Source: Pseudomonas lijiangensis
GTDB lineage: Bacteria > Pseudomonadota > Gammaproteobacteria > Pseudomonadales > Pseudomonadaceae
DNA length: 64,000 nucleotides
Reading direction: 5' to 3'
NCBI RefSeq assembly: GCF_018968705.1
Contig: NZ_CP076668.1
Span: 186,001-250,000 of the forward strand
Shown one piece after another: positions 44,741-55,513 of this stretch (positions are counted from its first letter, which is position 1; each line of letters opens with the position of its first letter). A program made the position numbers and the translations under genes. The notes under the pieces were generated by a model. It worked only from the letters and a program-made list of their open reading frames with translations. It did no database searches and was not told the origin of the DNA.

Positions 44741-46615
44741 ATGCCTCTGCATTCCCGTTTCATGGCCTGGCTGTTGGTGCCGCTGCTTGCGCTATGCAGC
44801 TTCGGCCTGCTGGCCGACCCCGTCGATGGCGCTGCCCAGGCGCTGCATCTGCTGGACTATATCGGCGCTGACTACCCGGCCACCGTCGCTGACGGCAAGG
44901 TCGTCGATGAAGCCGAATACCGGGAGCAGGTCGAGTTTCTCGACGCATTGCAGGGCCTGATCGTTGCCTTGCCGCAGCGTGCCGAGCGCGATGCGCTGGA
45001 GCAGGGGGTTGCAGCCCTGAAAGACGCGGTGAGCACACGTGAGGATGGCGCGCTTGTCGCTCGTCAGGCCCGGCAACTGGGCGCACGGCTGGCCGTCGCC
45101 TATGAAGTCAGTCAGGCACCGATCATTACGCCAGACCCTGCTCGCGGTGCGCCGTTGTATGCGCAGAACTGCTCGGTCTGTCATGGCGATACCGGTGCCG
45201 GCGATGGCCCGGCCGGTATTGGCCTGGAGCCCGCGCCTTCAGACTTGCGTGATGCGTCACGGCTGGATCGCCTGAGTCTCTACGACCTCTACAATACGCT
45301 GGGGCTGGGCATCAGCGGCACAGACATGCCGGCCTTTGCCGACCAGCTCGACGACCGCCAGCGTTGGGATATCGCGACTTACATTGCGAGCTTCAGTGCG
45401 CAGCCGGTGAGCACGCCAGCCAAGACCTTCAATCTGGCGGATCTGGCACGTCAGACGCCTGCAGAGGTCAGTGCCGCCGAAGGCCCTGAAGCCGCCGCGA
45501 CATTCCGTGCCCAGCGTGCGCAGCCGCCGCAGGTCCAGCGTGGCCCGGCGCAACTGCTCGATTACACCAGTACCACTCTGGATAAGAGCCTGGCGGCGTA
45601 CAGCGCGGGCGACCATGAACAGGCTTACGACCTGTCGGTTGCGGCTTATCTGGAAGGTTTCGAACTGGTCGAAAGCTCGCTGGATAACGTCGATGCCAAC
45701 GTGCGCAAAGACACCGAAAAAGCCCTGATGGCTTACCGGCAGTCATTGCAGGACGGTCTGCCGCTGGCCCAGGCGGCGCAGAAGCTGGAGGCCGCCAAGG
45801 CCAAACTCAAGGAATCCGCAGCCCTGCTGGGCAACGATGGCCTGAGCGTTTCCCTGAGCTACATCTCCGGCCTGCTGATTCTGCTGCGCGAAGGTCTGGA
45901 AGCGATTCTGGTACTGGCAGCGATCCTGGCGTTCCTGCGCAACACCGGCCAGCAATCGGCAGTTCGCAGCGTCAACGCGGGTTGGGGCCTGGCGCTGCTG
46001 GCGGGCCTGGCGACATGGGCATTGGCGGCTTACGTCATCGATGTCAGCGGCGCGCAACGTGAACTGCTGGAAGGCGCGACGGCGCTGTTCGCCAGCGTCA
46101 TGGTGCTGTGGCTTGGTGTCTGGATGCATGACCGTCGTCATGCCGATGCCTGGCAGGATTATGTGAAGAGCAGTCTGGTTGGCGGTGGCGGACGTTTCGG
46201 TTTTGCAGTGCTGGCGTTCTTCTCGGTCTATCGGGAGCTGTTCGAGGTCATTCTGTTCTACGAAACCCTGTGGCTACAGGCAGGACCTGCTGGACACAAC
46301 GCCGTACTGGCCGGCGGCGCCACGGCGCTGGTGCTGTTGGTGGGTCTGGCGTGGGTGATCCTGCGCGGTTCGGCAAAACTGCCGCTGTCCCTGTTCTTCG
46401 GCATCAACGCCGCGCTGCTGTGCGCGCTGTCGGTGGTGTTCGCCGGGCATGGCGTCAAGGCATTGCAGGAAGCGGGGATCTTCGGCACGCGTCCTGTGCC
46501 GTTCTTCGAGTTCGACTGGCTGGGCATTCACGCCGATGCGTATTCGCTGGGCGCGCAGGCAGTTGCGCTGCTGGCGATTGCGGTGTTGTACGGGCGTAGC
46601 CGGTTTAGGGGCTAG
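44741..46615 (+). CDS. Cytochrome c-FTR1 iron permease fusion
   Basis: A 624-residue protein: signal sequence (about 1-25), periplasmic helical part, a c-type haem domain (CSVCHGDTGAGDGPAG near residue 140, with axial Met in TDMPAFADQL), a second helical bundle and a C-terminal seven-helix FTR1 permease. The two REGLE-type iron motifs are present: REGLEAIL and RELFEVILFYE. The fused cytochrome probably supports iron handling at the permease. I start at ATG 44741; TTG 44717 and ATG 44762 are in frame. Regulation by Fur is likely but no site was seen. Confidence 0.88.
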   Translation: MPLHSRFMAWLLVPLLALCSFGLLADPVDGAAQALHLLDYIGADYPATVADGKVVDEAEYREQVEFLDALQGLIVALPQRAERDALEQGVAALKDAVSTREDGALVARQARQLGARLAVAYEVSQAPIITPDPARGAPLYAQNCSVCHGDTGAGDGPAGIGLEPAPSDLRDASRLDRLSLYDLYNTLGLGISGTDMPAFADQLDDRQRWDIATYIASFSAQPVSTPAKTFNLADLARQTPAEVSAAEGPEAAATFRAQRAQPPQVQRGPAQLLDYTSTTLDKSLAAYSAGDHEQAYDLSVAAYLEGFELVESSLDNVDANVRKDTEKALMAYRQSLQDGLPLAQAAQKLEAAKAKLKESAALLGNDGLSVSLSYISGLLILLREGLEAILVLAAILAFLRNTGQQSAVRSVNAGWGLALLAGLATWALAAYVIDVSGAQRELLEGATALFASVMVLWLGVWMHDRRHADAWQDYVKSSLVGGGGRFGFAVLAFFSVYRELFEVILFYETLWLQAGPAGHNAVLAGGATALVLLVGLAWVILRGSAKLPLSLFFGINAALLCALSVVFAGHGVKALQEAGIFGTRPVPFFEFDWLGIHADAYSLGAQAVALLAIAVLYGRSRFRG

Positions 46616-46628
46616 CTTTAAGTCAAAA

Positions 46629-46689
46629 GCTACAAGCTACAAGCTACAAGCTACAAGCTACAAGCTTGAGGCTTAAAGCTTGTAGCTTG
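46629..46689. repeat. GCTACAA heptamer array and 14-bp hairpin
   Basis: Five tandem GCTACAA units (46629-46663) lead into a perfect inverted pair CAAGCTACAAGCTT (46654-46667) and AAGCTTGTAGCTTG (46676-46689). It lies between the convergent permease and DedA genes and can act as a bidirectional stop. Confidence 0.8.
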
Positions 46690-46693
46690 CCGC

Positions 46694-47341
46694 TTACTTG
46701 CTATCCGTCTTCTTCTGAAGATCGACCGGAGCTTCGACGTCTATATCGGATGCCGCTGTCGAGGCGCAGCAGAGTTTTTCCTGGCGGGCGATGCGGGCGT
46801 TCTTGAGGCGGCGGCGCAGCCACAGGGCCAGGCCGAGCAGGAGCAGGCCGCCCAGGACCCAAAGCTCGTACTTCTTGATGTTGCCCAGCAGGCCTTCCAT
46901 CACGGCACCGAAATGGTAAGCCGCCGAGCCCAGGGCCGCAGCCCAGATCGCGGCACCGATGCCGTTGAGCACCAGATAGCGCAAAGGCGGGTAGCCGGAC
47001 ATGCCGATGGCCACGGGCATGACCGTGCGCAGGCCGTAGACGAAGCGGAAGCTCAGCACCCAGATATCCGGATGTTTGCGTACCAGCCTCAGTGCCTTGT
47101 CGCCCATGAGCTGCCATCGTGGCTTGCGTGCAAGCAGTTTGCGGCCGTGCCTGCGCCCCATGTAGTACCACAGCTGATCGCCCGCGTAACTCCCGCAGAA
47201 AGCCACGAGAATGACCATGTTGAGGTCCATGTATCCACGGAAAGCCAGAAATCCGGCAAGAACCAGGATGGTCTCGCCTTCAAAGAAGGTTCCCAGGAAC
47301 AGGGCAAAGTAGCCGAAATCGTTCAAGAAATTCTGGAGCAT
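46694..47341 (-). CDS. DedA-family membrane protein
   Basis: A 215-residue inner-membrane protein of the DedA/SNARE-associated family: GTFFEGETILVLAGFLA, the GDQLWYYMGRRHGRK motif and RFVYGLRTVMPVAIGMSG with conserved Arg residues. The family moves polyprenyl phosphate or phospholipids across the membrane. The C-terminal tail has charged residues and a Cys pair (CC at about 188). The start at 47341 is followed by a short leader with no other gene until hemB. Confidence 0.88.
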   Translation of the reverse strand: MLQNFLNDFGYFALFLGTFFEGETILVLAGFLAFRGYMDLNMVILVAFCGSYAGDQLWYYMGRRHGRKLLARKPRWQLMGDKALRLVRKHPDIWVLSFRFVYGLRTVMPVAIGMSGYPPLRYLVLNGIGAAIWAAALGSAAYHFGAVMEGLLGNIKKYELWVLGGLLLLGLALWLRRRLKNARIARQEKLCCASTAASDIDVEAPVDLQKKTDSK

Positions 47342-47498
47342 TGTCTGGATGCTGGCGAAATGAACGCGCAGCCTAACTCGCCTAGGACAATCATGAAAGT
47401 GTCGATATGTGTCTCGACGTTAAAGATTCCTACAACCACAATGTCCCGTCCTTGTTGTAGGCCTTTTCTGCGGCCCACCGTCGCAGGTCACACTATGA

Positions 47499-47516
47499 CT
47501 GTCACACATTGGTCAT
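47499..47516 (+). promoter_or_regulatory. Predicted PhoB box of hemB-ppk
   Basis: CTGTCAC-ACAT-TGGTCAT matches CTGTCAT-N4-CTGTCAT in 11 of 14 positions, with the 11-base period of Pho boxes. Confidence 0.6.
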
Positions 47517-47526
47517 AATGGCGGCT

Positions 47527-48584
<1,058 letters not shown>

Positions 48585-48600
48585 CCTCACAGGAACACTC

Positions 48601-50814
48601 ATGAATACCGAAGGACTCACCGAAGCCACTGTTGAAGTCGATGTTCAGGAGGCTGCGCCAGTGGTGGAGCCTGAAATTGAAACCGTTGCAGCCGTCATCG
48701 AGACGCCTGCTTCTACGGCACCCGCAATCGTCGTCCCGAACCTGGACGACAGCAGCCTGTATATCCACCGCGAACTGTCACAGTTGCAGTTCAATATCCG
48801 GGTATTGGAACAGGCTCTGGATGAGTCCTATCCGTTGCTGGAACGGCTGAAGTTTCTGCTGATCTTCTCCAGCAACCTCGATGAGTTCTTCGAGATTCGT
48901 GTCGCAGGCCTCAAGAAGCAGATCACCTTCGCCCGCGAACAGGCGGGTGCCGATGGTCTGCAACCGCATCAGGCCCTGGCCCGGATCAGCGAGCTGGTTC
49001 ATGGTCATGTGGATCGCCAGTACGCGATCCTCAACGATATTCTGCTGCCGGAGCTGGAAAAGCATCAGGTCCGGTTCATCCGTCGTCGCTACTGGACGAC
49101 CAAGCTCAAGACGTGGGTCCGTCGCTATTTCCGCGATGAAATCGCACCGATCATCACTCCTATCGGTCTGGACCCTACGCACCCGTTCCCGTTGCTGGTC
49201 AACAAGAGCCTGAACTTCATCGTCGAGCTGGAAGGTATCGATGCCTTCGGTCGTGACTCGGGTCTGGCGATCATTCCGGCACCGCGTCTGCTGCCTCGTA
49301 TCATCAAGGTGCCGGAAGATGTGGGCGGAGTTGGCGACAACTACGTGTTCCTGTCGTCGATGATCCATGCTCACGCCGATGACCTGTTCCAGGGCATGAA
49401 GGTCAAGGGCTGCTACCAGTTCCGCCTGACCCGTAACGCCGACCTGGCGCTGGACTCCGAAGACGTGGAAGACCTGGCTCGCGCCCTGCGCGGCGAGTTG
49501 TTCTCGCGTCGTTACGGCGATGCGGTACGTCTGGAAGTGGCGGACACCTGTCCCAAGCATCTGTCGGACTACCTGCTCAAACAGTTCAACCTGACCGAGT
49601 CCGAGCTGTATCAGGTGAACGGCCCGGTGAACCTCACGCGCCTGTTCAGCATCACCAGCCTGGACAGCCACCCGGAGCTGCAATACACACCGTTCACGCC
49701 AGCGATTCCCAAGCTGCTGCAGAACAGCGAGAACATTTTCAGCGTGGTGAGCAAGCAGGACATCCTGTTGCTGCACCCGTTCGAGTCCTTCACCCCGGTC
49801 GTCGACATGCTGCGTCAGGCCGCGAAAGACCCGCATGTCCTGGCCGTGCGTCAAACCCTGTATCGCAGCGGCGCGAACTCGGAAATCGTCGACGCGCTGG
49901 TAGATGCGGCGCGTAACGGCAAGGAGGTCACGGCAGTGATTGAATTGCGCGCCCGCTTCGATGAAGAGTCCAACCTGCAACTGGCCAGTCGCTTGCAGGC
50001 AGCCGGTGCGGTGGTGATCTATGGTGTGGTCGGCTTCAAGACCCACTCCAAGATGATGCTGATCCTGCGCCGCGAAGGCGGTGAGATCGTGCGTTACGCG
50101 CACTTGGGGACCGGCAACTACCACGCGGGCAATGCTCGTCTGTACACCGACTACAGCCTGCTGACCTCCGACGATGCCTTGTGCGAAGACGTCGGCAAAC
50201 TGTTCAGCCAGTTGATCGGCATGGGCAAGATCCTGCGCATGAAGAAGCTGCTTCACGCGCCGTTCACCCTCAAGAAAGGCATGCTCGACATGATTGCCCG
50301 CGAGACGCAATTCGCGCTCGACGGCAAGCCTGCGCACATCATCGCCAAGTTCAACTCGCTGACCGATCCGAAGATCATCCGGGCGCTCTACAAGGCCAGT
50401 CAGTCAGGTGTGCGCATCGATCTGGTGGTGCGTGGCATGTGCTGCCTGCGTCCCGGCATTGCCGGTGTCTCGCACAACATCCATGTGCGTTCGATCATCG
50501 GTCGCTTCCTGGAGCACACGCGGGTCTACTACTTCCTCAATGGCGGCGACGAACAGATGTTCCTGTCCAGTGCCGACTGGATGGAGCGCAACCTCGACAA
50601 GCGCGTCGAGACCTGCTTCCCGGTGGAAGGCAAGAAGCTGACTCTGCGGGTGAAGAAGGAGCTGGAGAGTTATCTGACCGACAACACTCACAGCTGGCTG
50701 TTGCAGCCTGACGGACGTTACGTGCGCAGCACGCCGACCGGTAACCAGAACGCTCGAAGCGCCCAGGCGACCCTGCTGGAGCGCCTGAGCATTCCGGTAC
50801 TCAGTGTGCAGTAA
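48601..50814 (+). CDS. ppk: Polyphosphate kinase 1
   Basis: A 737-residue PPK1 with head, N- and two catalytic phospholipase-D-like domains. The autophosphorylated His is in the [15 protein letters not shown] region, and [20 protein letters not shown] and [15 protein letters not shown] are conserved. It makes polyphosphate from ATP. The N-terminus has an acidic tail of about 60 residues before the conserved [20 protein letters not shown]. It ends 14 bases into the convergent ppx. Confidence 0.96.
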   Translation: MNTEGLTEATVEVDVQEAAPVVEPEIETVAAVIETPASTAPAIVVPNLDDSSLYIHRELSQLQFNIRVLEQALDESYPLLERLKFLLIFSSNLDEFFEIRVAGLKKQITFAREQAGADGLQPHQALARISELVHGHVDRQYAILNDILLPELEKHQVRFIRRRYWTTKLKTWVRRYFRDEIAPIITPIGLDPTHPFPLLVNKSLNFIVELEGIDAFGRDSGLAIIPAPRLLPRIIKVPEDVGGVGDNYVFLSSMIHAHADDLFQGMKVKGCYQFRLTRNADLALDSEDVEDLARALRGELFSRRYGDAVRLEVADTCPKHLSDYLLKQFNLTESELYQVNGPVNLTRLFSITSLDSHPELQYTPFTPAIPKLLQNSENIFSVVSKQDILLLHPFESFTPVVDMLRQAAKDPHVLAVRQTLYRSGANSEIVDALVDAARNGKEVTAVIELRARFDEESNLQLASRLQAAGAVVIYGVVGFKTHSKMMLILRREGGEIVRYAHLGTGNYHAGNARLYTDYSLLTSDDALCEDVGKLFSQLIGMGKILRMKKLLHAPFTLKKGMLDMIARETQFALDGKPAHIIAKFNSLTDPKIIRALYKASQSGVRIDLVVRGMCCLRPGIAGVSHNIHVRSIIGRFLEHTRVYYFLNGGDEQMFLSSADWMERNLDKRVETCFPVEGKKLTLRVKKELESYLTDNTHSWLLQPDGRYVRSTPTGNQNARSAQATLLERLSIPVLSVQ

Positions 50815-52303
50815 AGACGATACCGACCCGGGTCAGCCACTCCGCTTCCAGCGCGAAGTCGGCCTGGGTCAACTGGTTGTTTTCCAGCCAGCCTGCCGGG
50901 AATTCAGCGTCCAGATTCGGGCCGTCGGCACGCAGGATCACACGTGGCATCTCCTGGGTGCCACGAATGTGATGGAACAGAATCGCAAAGCGCAGCAACA
51001 CGCACAGGCGAATCAGCTTGATGCCTTCATCGCCGAACTCGGCGAACTTGTCCTTGGGAATATTGCGACGATGACCGCGCACCAGCAGCGCGAGCATTTG
51101 CTGGTCTTCGCGTGAGAATCCGGCCAGATCCGAGTGCTCGATCAGGTAGGCGCCGTGCTTGTGGTAGTGGTAGTGGGCGATATCGAGCCCCACTTCATGC
51201 ACCTTGGCGGCCCAGCTCAGCAGCTCGGCATAGATTTCGTCTTCCAGGTCCCAGGCTTCGGCGACTTGCTCCAGGGCATGCAGCGCCTTGCGCTCCACGC
51301 GAGCGGCCTGTTCCAGATCGACGTGATAGCGATCCATCAGCGAGCCGAGGGTGCGCTCACGCACGTCTTCATGGTGATGACGGCCCAGCAGGTCATACAG
51401 CACGCCTTCGCGAAGTGCGCCTTCGCAATGGTCCATGCGCTTGAGTTCCAGGGCGTCGAAGATCGCTTCCAGAATCGCCAGACCGGCCGGGAAGATCGCA
51501 CGACGGTCGGGTTTGATGCCGTCAAAGTCGATCTTCTCGATGTCGCCCAGCTTGAACAGTTTGCGCTTGAGCCACGCCAGACCCTCGGCGTTGACTTCGC
51601 CCGAACCGTAGCCGTTGGCCTTGAGCGCCACGCCAATGGCCCGAATGGTGCCGGACGAGCCGATGGCTTCATCCCACTTCAGACGGTGCAGGGCGTGTTC
51701 GATGCTCATGATTTCAAGACGTGCCGCAGTGTACGCCTGGGCGTAACGGGCCGGTGTGACCTTGCCGTCCTTGAAGTAACGCTGGGTGAAACTCACGCAG
51801 CCCATCTGCAGGCTTTCGCGCAGCAGTGGCTCGAAGCGCTGACCAATGATGAACTCGGTGCTGCCGCCGCCGATATCGGCCACCAGACGCTTGCCCGGAG
51901 TGTCGGCCAGGGTGTGTGAGACGCCGAGATAGATCAGGCGCGCTTCCTCGCGGCCGGAAATGACTTCCACGGGGTGTCCCAGGATCTTTTCGGCGCGATG
52001 AATGAATTCGTTGCGGTTGCGTGCTTCACGCAAGGCATTGGTGCCCACGATCCGCACGGCGCCCAGTGGCAGGCCGTTGATCAGTTGGGCGAAGCGCTTG
52101 AGGCAATCGAGCCCGCGCTGCATGGACTCTTCGTTGAGCTGGCGCTCGTCATTGATGCCCGCCGCCAGCTGAACCTTTTCACCCAGGCGCTCAAGTATGC
52201 GGATCTCGCCCTGATTCGCCTTGGCAACGACCATATGAAAGCTGTTGGAGCCCAGGTCGATCGCTGCGATCAGGGAAAGATTCTTGGCTTTGGTGTGCGG
52301 CAT
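50801..52303 (-). CDS. ppx: Exopolyphosphatase
   Basis: A 500-residue Ppx/GppA phosphatase: sugar-kinase-like ATPase motifs [15 protein letters not shown] and [14 protein letters not shown], the catalytic Glu in [13 protein letters not shown], and a C-terminal HD-like domain ([20 protein letters not shown]). It degrades polyphosphate processively. The start at 52303 ([18 protein letters not shown]) is the family start. Confidence 0.95.
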   Translation of the reverse strand: MPHTKAKNLSLIAAIDLGSNSFHMVVAKANQGEIRILERLGEKVQLAAGINDERQLNEESMQRGLDCLKRFAQLINGLPLGAVRIVGTNALREARNRNEFIHRAEKILGHPVEVISGREEARLIYLGVSHTLADTPGKRLVADIGGGSTEFIIGQRFEPLLRESLQMGCVSFTQRYFKDGKVTPARYAQAYTAARLEIMSIEHALHRLKWDEAIGSSGTIRAIGVALKANGYGSGEVNAEGLAWLKRKLFKLGDIEKIDFDGIKPDRRAIFPAGLAILEAIFDALELKRMDHCEGALREGVLYDLLGRHHHEDVRERTLGSLMDRYHVDLEQAARVERKALHALEQVAEAWDLEDEIYAELLSWAAKVHEVGLDIAHYHYHKHGAYLIEHSDLAGFSREDQQMLALLVRGHRRNIPKDKFAEFGDEGIKLIRLCVLLRFAILFHHIRGTQEMPRVILRADGPNLDAEFPAGWLENNQLTQADFALEAEWLTRVGIVFTAH

Positions 52304-52394
52304 GATCAAAATCTCGTTCGATAACCGCGCCATCCTGCCACGATCCATGCCTGTCGCCAACGTATCAGGCGCGTGAACCGCTCTGTGGGCCTTG

Positions 52395-52411
52395 TTCGCG
52401 AACGAATTCGC
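52395..52411. repeat. Partial REP
   Basis: TTCGCGAACGAATTCGC is a degenerate REP core between ppx and the ABC ATPase. Confidence 0.5.
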
Positions 52412-52414
52412 TGA

Positions 52415-53149
52415 CTACTTCTCTTCCACCGATCCGATGAAATTCGCCAGTTCCGGGGTTTTCGGATTGGCGAACAGCTCTTTAGGGGCGCCCACTTCAT
52501 GAACCTTGCCCTGGTGCATGAAGACCAGCTTGTCGCCCACTTCGCGGGCAAAGCGCATTTCGTGGGTCACCATGATCAGGGTCATGCCGTCGGCCGCCAG
52601 CTGGCGCACGACGCTGAGCACTTCGTTGACCAGTTCCGGGTCCAGCGCCGAGGTGATTTCATCGCACAGCAGCACCTTGGGTGACATCGCCAGGGCCCTG
52701 GCGATGGCCACGCGCTGTTGCTGACCGCCGGACAGACGATCCGGGAAGGCGTCGAACTTCTCGCCCAGCCCGACACGCTCCAGCATCTGTCTGGCCAGTT
52801 TTGCCGCTTCGGCCTTGGGCACTTTCTGTACGACCTGAGGGGCGAGCATGACGTTTTCCCCCACGCTCAGGTGCGGGAACAGGTTGAACTGCTGGAACAC
52901 CATGCCGACCTTCTGCCGCAAGGTGCGCAGGTCGGCGCGGGCGGCGTCCAGGTACTCGCCGTCGACTTCGATCACGCCATCGTTGATCGACTCCAGCCCG
53001 TTGAGCGTGCGCAGCAGCGTGCTCTTGCCCGAGCCACTGCGACCGATGATCGCCACGACCTGGCCTTCCTCGACAGAAAGGTCGATGCCTTTGAGTACGT
53101 GATGGTCGCCGTAGTATTTATGCAGGGCGGAAATTCTAAGCAGAGGCAT
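52415..53149 (-). CDS. Amino-acid ABC transporter ATPase
   Basis: A 244-residue polar-amino-acid-type ATPase: Walker A GRSGSGKST, Q-loop in VFQQFNLFPH, signature LSGGQQQRVAIARAL, Walker B VLLCDEITSALDPE, and switch His in VTHEMRFAR. The AAGGAG upstream of ATG 53149 sets the start. It overlaps the permease end by 14 bases and is the last gene of the importer. Confidence 0.94.
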   Translation of the reverse strand: MPLLRISALHKYYGDHHVLKGIDLSVEEGQVVAIIGRSGSGKSTLLRTLNGLESINDGVIEVDGEYLDAARADLRTLRQKVGMVFQQFNLFPHLSVGENVMLAPQVVQKVPKAEAAKLARQMLERVGLGEKFDAFPDRLSGGQQQRVAIARALAMSPKVLLCDEITSALDPELVNEVLSVVRQLAADGMTLIMVTHEMRFAREVGDKLVFMHQGKVHEVGAPKELFANPKTPELANFIGSVEEK

Positions 53150-53783
53150 GCAGTCTCCTTTCCAGATGGCGCGCACAGAGCGACAAGGGGTAGCAAAGGA
53201 TGAAGTAGCCCAGGGCAACGAAGCCGTAGACCATGAAGGGTTCAAAGGTAGCGTTGGCCAGCATGCTGCCGGTCTTGGTGAGTTCGGTGAAGCCGATGAT
53301 CGAGGTCACGGCCGTGCCCTTGACCACCTGGACCGAGAAGCCGACCGTCGGCGCGACGGCGATGCGCAGTGCCTGTGGCAGGATCACGTAGCGCATCTGC
53401 TCGATGGGCGTCATCGCCAGACTGGCGGATGCTTCCCACTGGCCTTTCGATATCGACTCGACGCAACCGCGCCAGATCTCGGCCAGATAGGCGCTGGTGA
53501 ACAGCGTCAGTGCCAGCGCAGCAGCGGCCCAGGGCGAAATATCCACACCCATCAGGGCCACGCCGAAGAACACCAGGAACAACTGCATCAGCAGCGGTGT
53601 GCCCTGGAACAGCTCTATATAGAGATTCGCGGCGACCCGTGGCCCGGTTTTGTCCGAGATACGCATGACCATGACCAGCAGACCGATCAGCCCGCCGCCG
53701 ACAAAGGCCACCAGCGAGAGGGCTACTGTCCATTGCAGGCCTGTCAGCAGGTTGCGCAGGATGTCCCATAGGGTGAAATCCAT
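53136..53783 (-). CDS. Amino-acid ABC transporter permease
   Basis: A 215-residue HisMQ-type inner-membrane permease; LFQGTPLLMQLFLVFFG and the EAA loop EASASLAMTPIEQMRYVILPQALRIA are present. It starts at 53783, sharing one base with the stop of the neighbouring permease. AGGAG lies just upstream. Confidence 0.93.
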   Translation of the reverse strand: MDFTLWDILRNLLTGLQWTVALSLVAFVGGGLIGLLVMVMRISDKTGPRVAANLYIELFQGTPLLMQLFLVFFGVALMGVDISPWAAAALALTLFTSAYLAEIWRGCVESISKGQWEASASLAMTPIEQMRYVILPQALRIAVAPTVGFSVQVVKGTAVTSIIGFTELTKTGSMLANATFEPFMVYGFVALGYFILCYPLSLCARHLERRLHASA

Positions 53784-54448
53784 CAGCGGCTCCTCGATAG
53801 GTAGCGACGCCCGACCCAGGCCAGCAATTGCCGGATCAGCAACGCCATGCACAGGTAGACCAGCGTGGTGACGATGTATGTCTCGAAGGCGCGGAAGTTA
53901 CGCGACTGCAGGAAGTTGGCGAAAAAGCTCAATTCTTCGGTGGCGATCTGCGAGCAGACCGACGAGCCGAGCATGACGATGATGATCTGGCTGCTCAGTG
54001 CCGGCCAGACCTTGCTCAGCGCCGGAGCCAGCACTACGTAGCGAAAGGCTTCGTAGCGGTTCATGGCCAGAGCGGCGGCGGCTTCCAGTTGTCCCTTGGG
54101 GATCGCCTGAATGCCGGCGCGGATGATCTCCGTCGAATAGGCACCCAGGTTGATGACCATTGCCAGGATGGCTGCCTGCCATTCGGAAATCTGCACGCCC
54201 AGGGACGGCAGGCCGAAGAAGATGAAAAACAGCTGTACCAGAAACGGTGTGTTGCGGATCAGCTCGACGTAGATGCCGAAGATCGTGGCGAAGGGCTGGA
54301 TTTTCCAGGCCCTCACGACCGCGCCAACGATGCCCAGGCTGACCCCGAGCAAAGTGCCAATGGCCGTCAGTTCCAGCGTGAACAAGGCCCCGCGCAGCAA
54401 GAGATCAGCGCTTTGCAGGACCGGTGTAAAGTCGAATTGATAAGCCAT
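53783..54448 (-). CDS. Amino-acid ABC transporter permease
   Basis: A 221-residue paralog of the neighbouring permease, with ELIRNTPFLVQLFFIFFG and the EAA loop EAAAALAMNRYEAFRYVVLAPA. The two permeases probably form a heterodimer. The start at 54448 has AGGATCC before it. It lies 29 bases after the binding-protein gene. Confidence 0.93.
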   Translation of the reverse strand: MAYQFDFTPVLQSADLLLRGALFTLELTAIGTLLGVSLGIVGAVVRAWKIQPFATIFGIYVELIRNTPFLVQLFFIFFGLPSLGVQISEWQAAILAMVINLGAYSTEIIRAGIQAIPKGQLEAAAALAMNRYEAFRYVVLAPALSKVWPALSSQIIIVMLGSSVCSQIATEELSFFANFLQSRNFRAFETYIVTTLVYLCMALLIRQLLAWVGRRYLSRSR

Positions 54449-54477
54449 TGGCGGATCCTGTGATCAGAAAGCAGTGA

Positions 54478-55263
54478 TCAGAGATCGGCTGGCAGCGGTT
54501 GCTTGAGCCAGGTCACAGAGGCTTTTTCCAGCGAACCGTCAGCCTTGGCGGCATTGAGGATTTCGTTGACCTTGCCCAGCAGCTCGGGCTGACCCTTGTT
54601 CACGCCGACGTAGACCGGCGAATCCTTGAGTTTCACTTTCAGGGCCGGAATGCGTTTCGGGTTGCGCTCGCTGATGGCGACCATGACCACGTTACCGCTG
54701 GCGATCAGGTCGGTCTGGCCAGCCAGGTAAGCGGCGATGGTCGAGTTGTTGTCTTCGAAGCGCTTGATGGTTGCGCCTTCAGGAGCGACGGCGGTCAGTT
54801 CGATATCCTCGATGGCGCCACGGGTCACGCTGATGGTCTTGCCCTTGAGGTCGCTGATTTCCTTGACCGGCGAGTCAGGTGGACCGAACACCGCCAGGTA
54901 GAACGGCGCGTAGGCGCGGGAGAAGTCGATGACCTTCTCGCGATCCGGGTTCTTGCCGAGGCTGGAGATCACCAGATCGACCTTGCCGGTGGTCAGGAAC
55001 GGGATGCGGTTGGTGCTGTTGACCGGTGTCAGTTCGAGTTTGACCTTCAGTTTGTCGGCCAGCAGTTGCGCGGTGTCGATATCCAGGCCGCGCGGTTTCA
55101 TGTCCGGACCCACAGAGCCAAACGGCGGGAAGTCCTGAGGTACAGCGACTTTCAGAGTGCCGCGCGCTACGACGTCATCCAGGCCGTTGGCGTGGGCAGG
55201 GGCCTGGCTCAGCATCAGGCTGGCAAACAAGGCAGTAAGCAGTGCGCTGTAACGCTTGGTCAT
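54478..55263 (-). CDS. Periplasmic amino-acid binding protein
   Basis: A 261-residue family 3 solute-binding protein: signal peptide MTKRYSALLTALFASLMLSQAPAHA, then GTLKVAVPQDFPPFG, DIDTAQLLADKLKVKLELTP and IPFLTTGKVDLVISSL. The first gene of the four-gene importer, divergent from the GntR/FadR regulator. The substrate is unknown; the Arg in NPDREKVIDFSRAY is usual for amino-acid binders. Confidence 0.93.
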   Translation of the reverse strand: MTKRYSALLTALFASLMLSQAPAHANGLDDVVARGTLKVAVPQDFPPFGSVGPDMKPRGLDIDTAQLLADKLKVKLELTPVNSTNRIPFLTTGKVDLVISSLGKNPDREKVIDFSRAYAPFYLAVFGPPDSPVKEISDLKGKTISVTRGAIEDIELTAVAPEGATIKRFEDNNSTIAAYLAGQTDLIASGNVVMVAISERNPKRIPALKVKLKDSPVYVGVNKGQPELLGKVNEILNAAKADGSLEKASVTWLKQPLPADL

Positions 55264-55373
55264 GGGAAATCTCCGAACGGAACGAAAGATGTTGGCTTGT
55301 CCCCTAGTGCACAGCCCATGCCACTCAGGCTGTTTGCGCCATAAGTCGGGCTTTGCGGACGGTATTTGGTCTT

Positions 55374-55388
55374 ACTGGTCTGAACAGT
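55374..55388. promoter_or_regulatory. Predicted GntR/FadR operator, distal
   Basis: ACTGGTCTGAACAGT lies in the divergent region about 110 bases from the binding-protein start. It is 14 of 15 bases identical to the copy at 55499. Confidence 0.55.
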
Positions 55389-55498
55389 TGGCGGATCGGA
55401 TGCCCTGCTTTGGCGCGCCTGAAAGCCACGTCGCCCCAGCGCTGGGCGTCGCTTGCCGGATGGTGTAGATGGCGATAAAAGGAGTTTTTACTGGACTG

Positions 55499-55513
55499 AC
55501 TGGCCTGAACAGT
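55499..55513. promoter_or_regulatory. Predicted GntR/FadR operator overlapping the start codon
   Basis: ACTGGCCTGAACAGT ends within the GTG at 55512, so bound regulator would block its own translation start or transcription. Confidence 0.55.

Noticed and set aside
46629..46689. CRISPR array
   Set aside because: The units are 7 bases, tandem, without spacers, and there are no cas genes. No other array was seen in the window.
48778..50337. 519-codon minus-strand frame opposite ppk
   Set aside because: Antisense shadow of a full PPK1 gene, with no independent ribosome site or motif.
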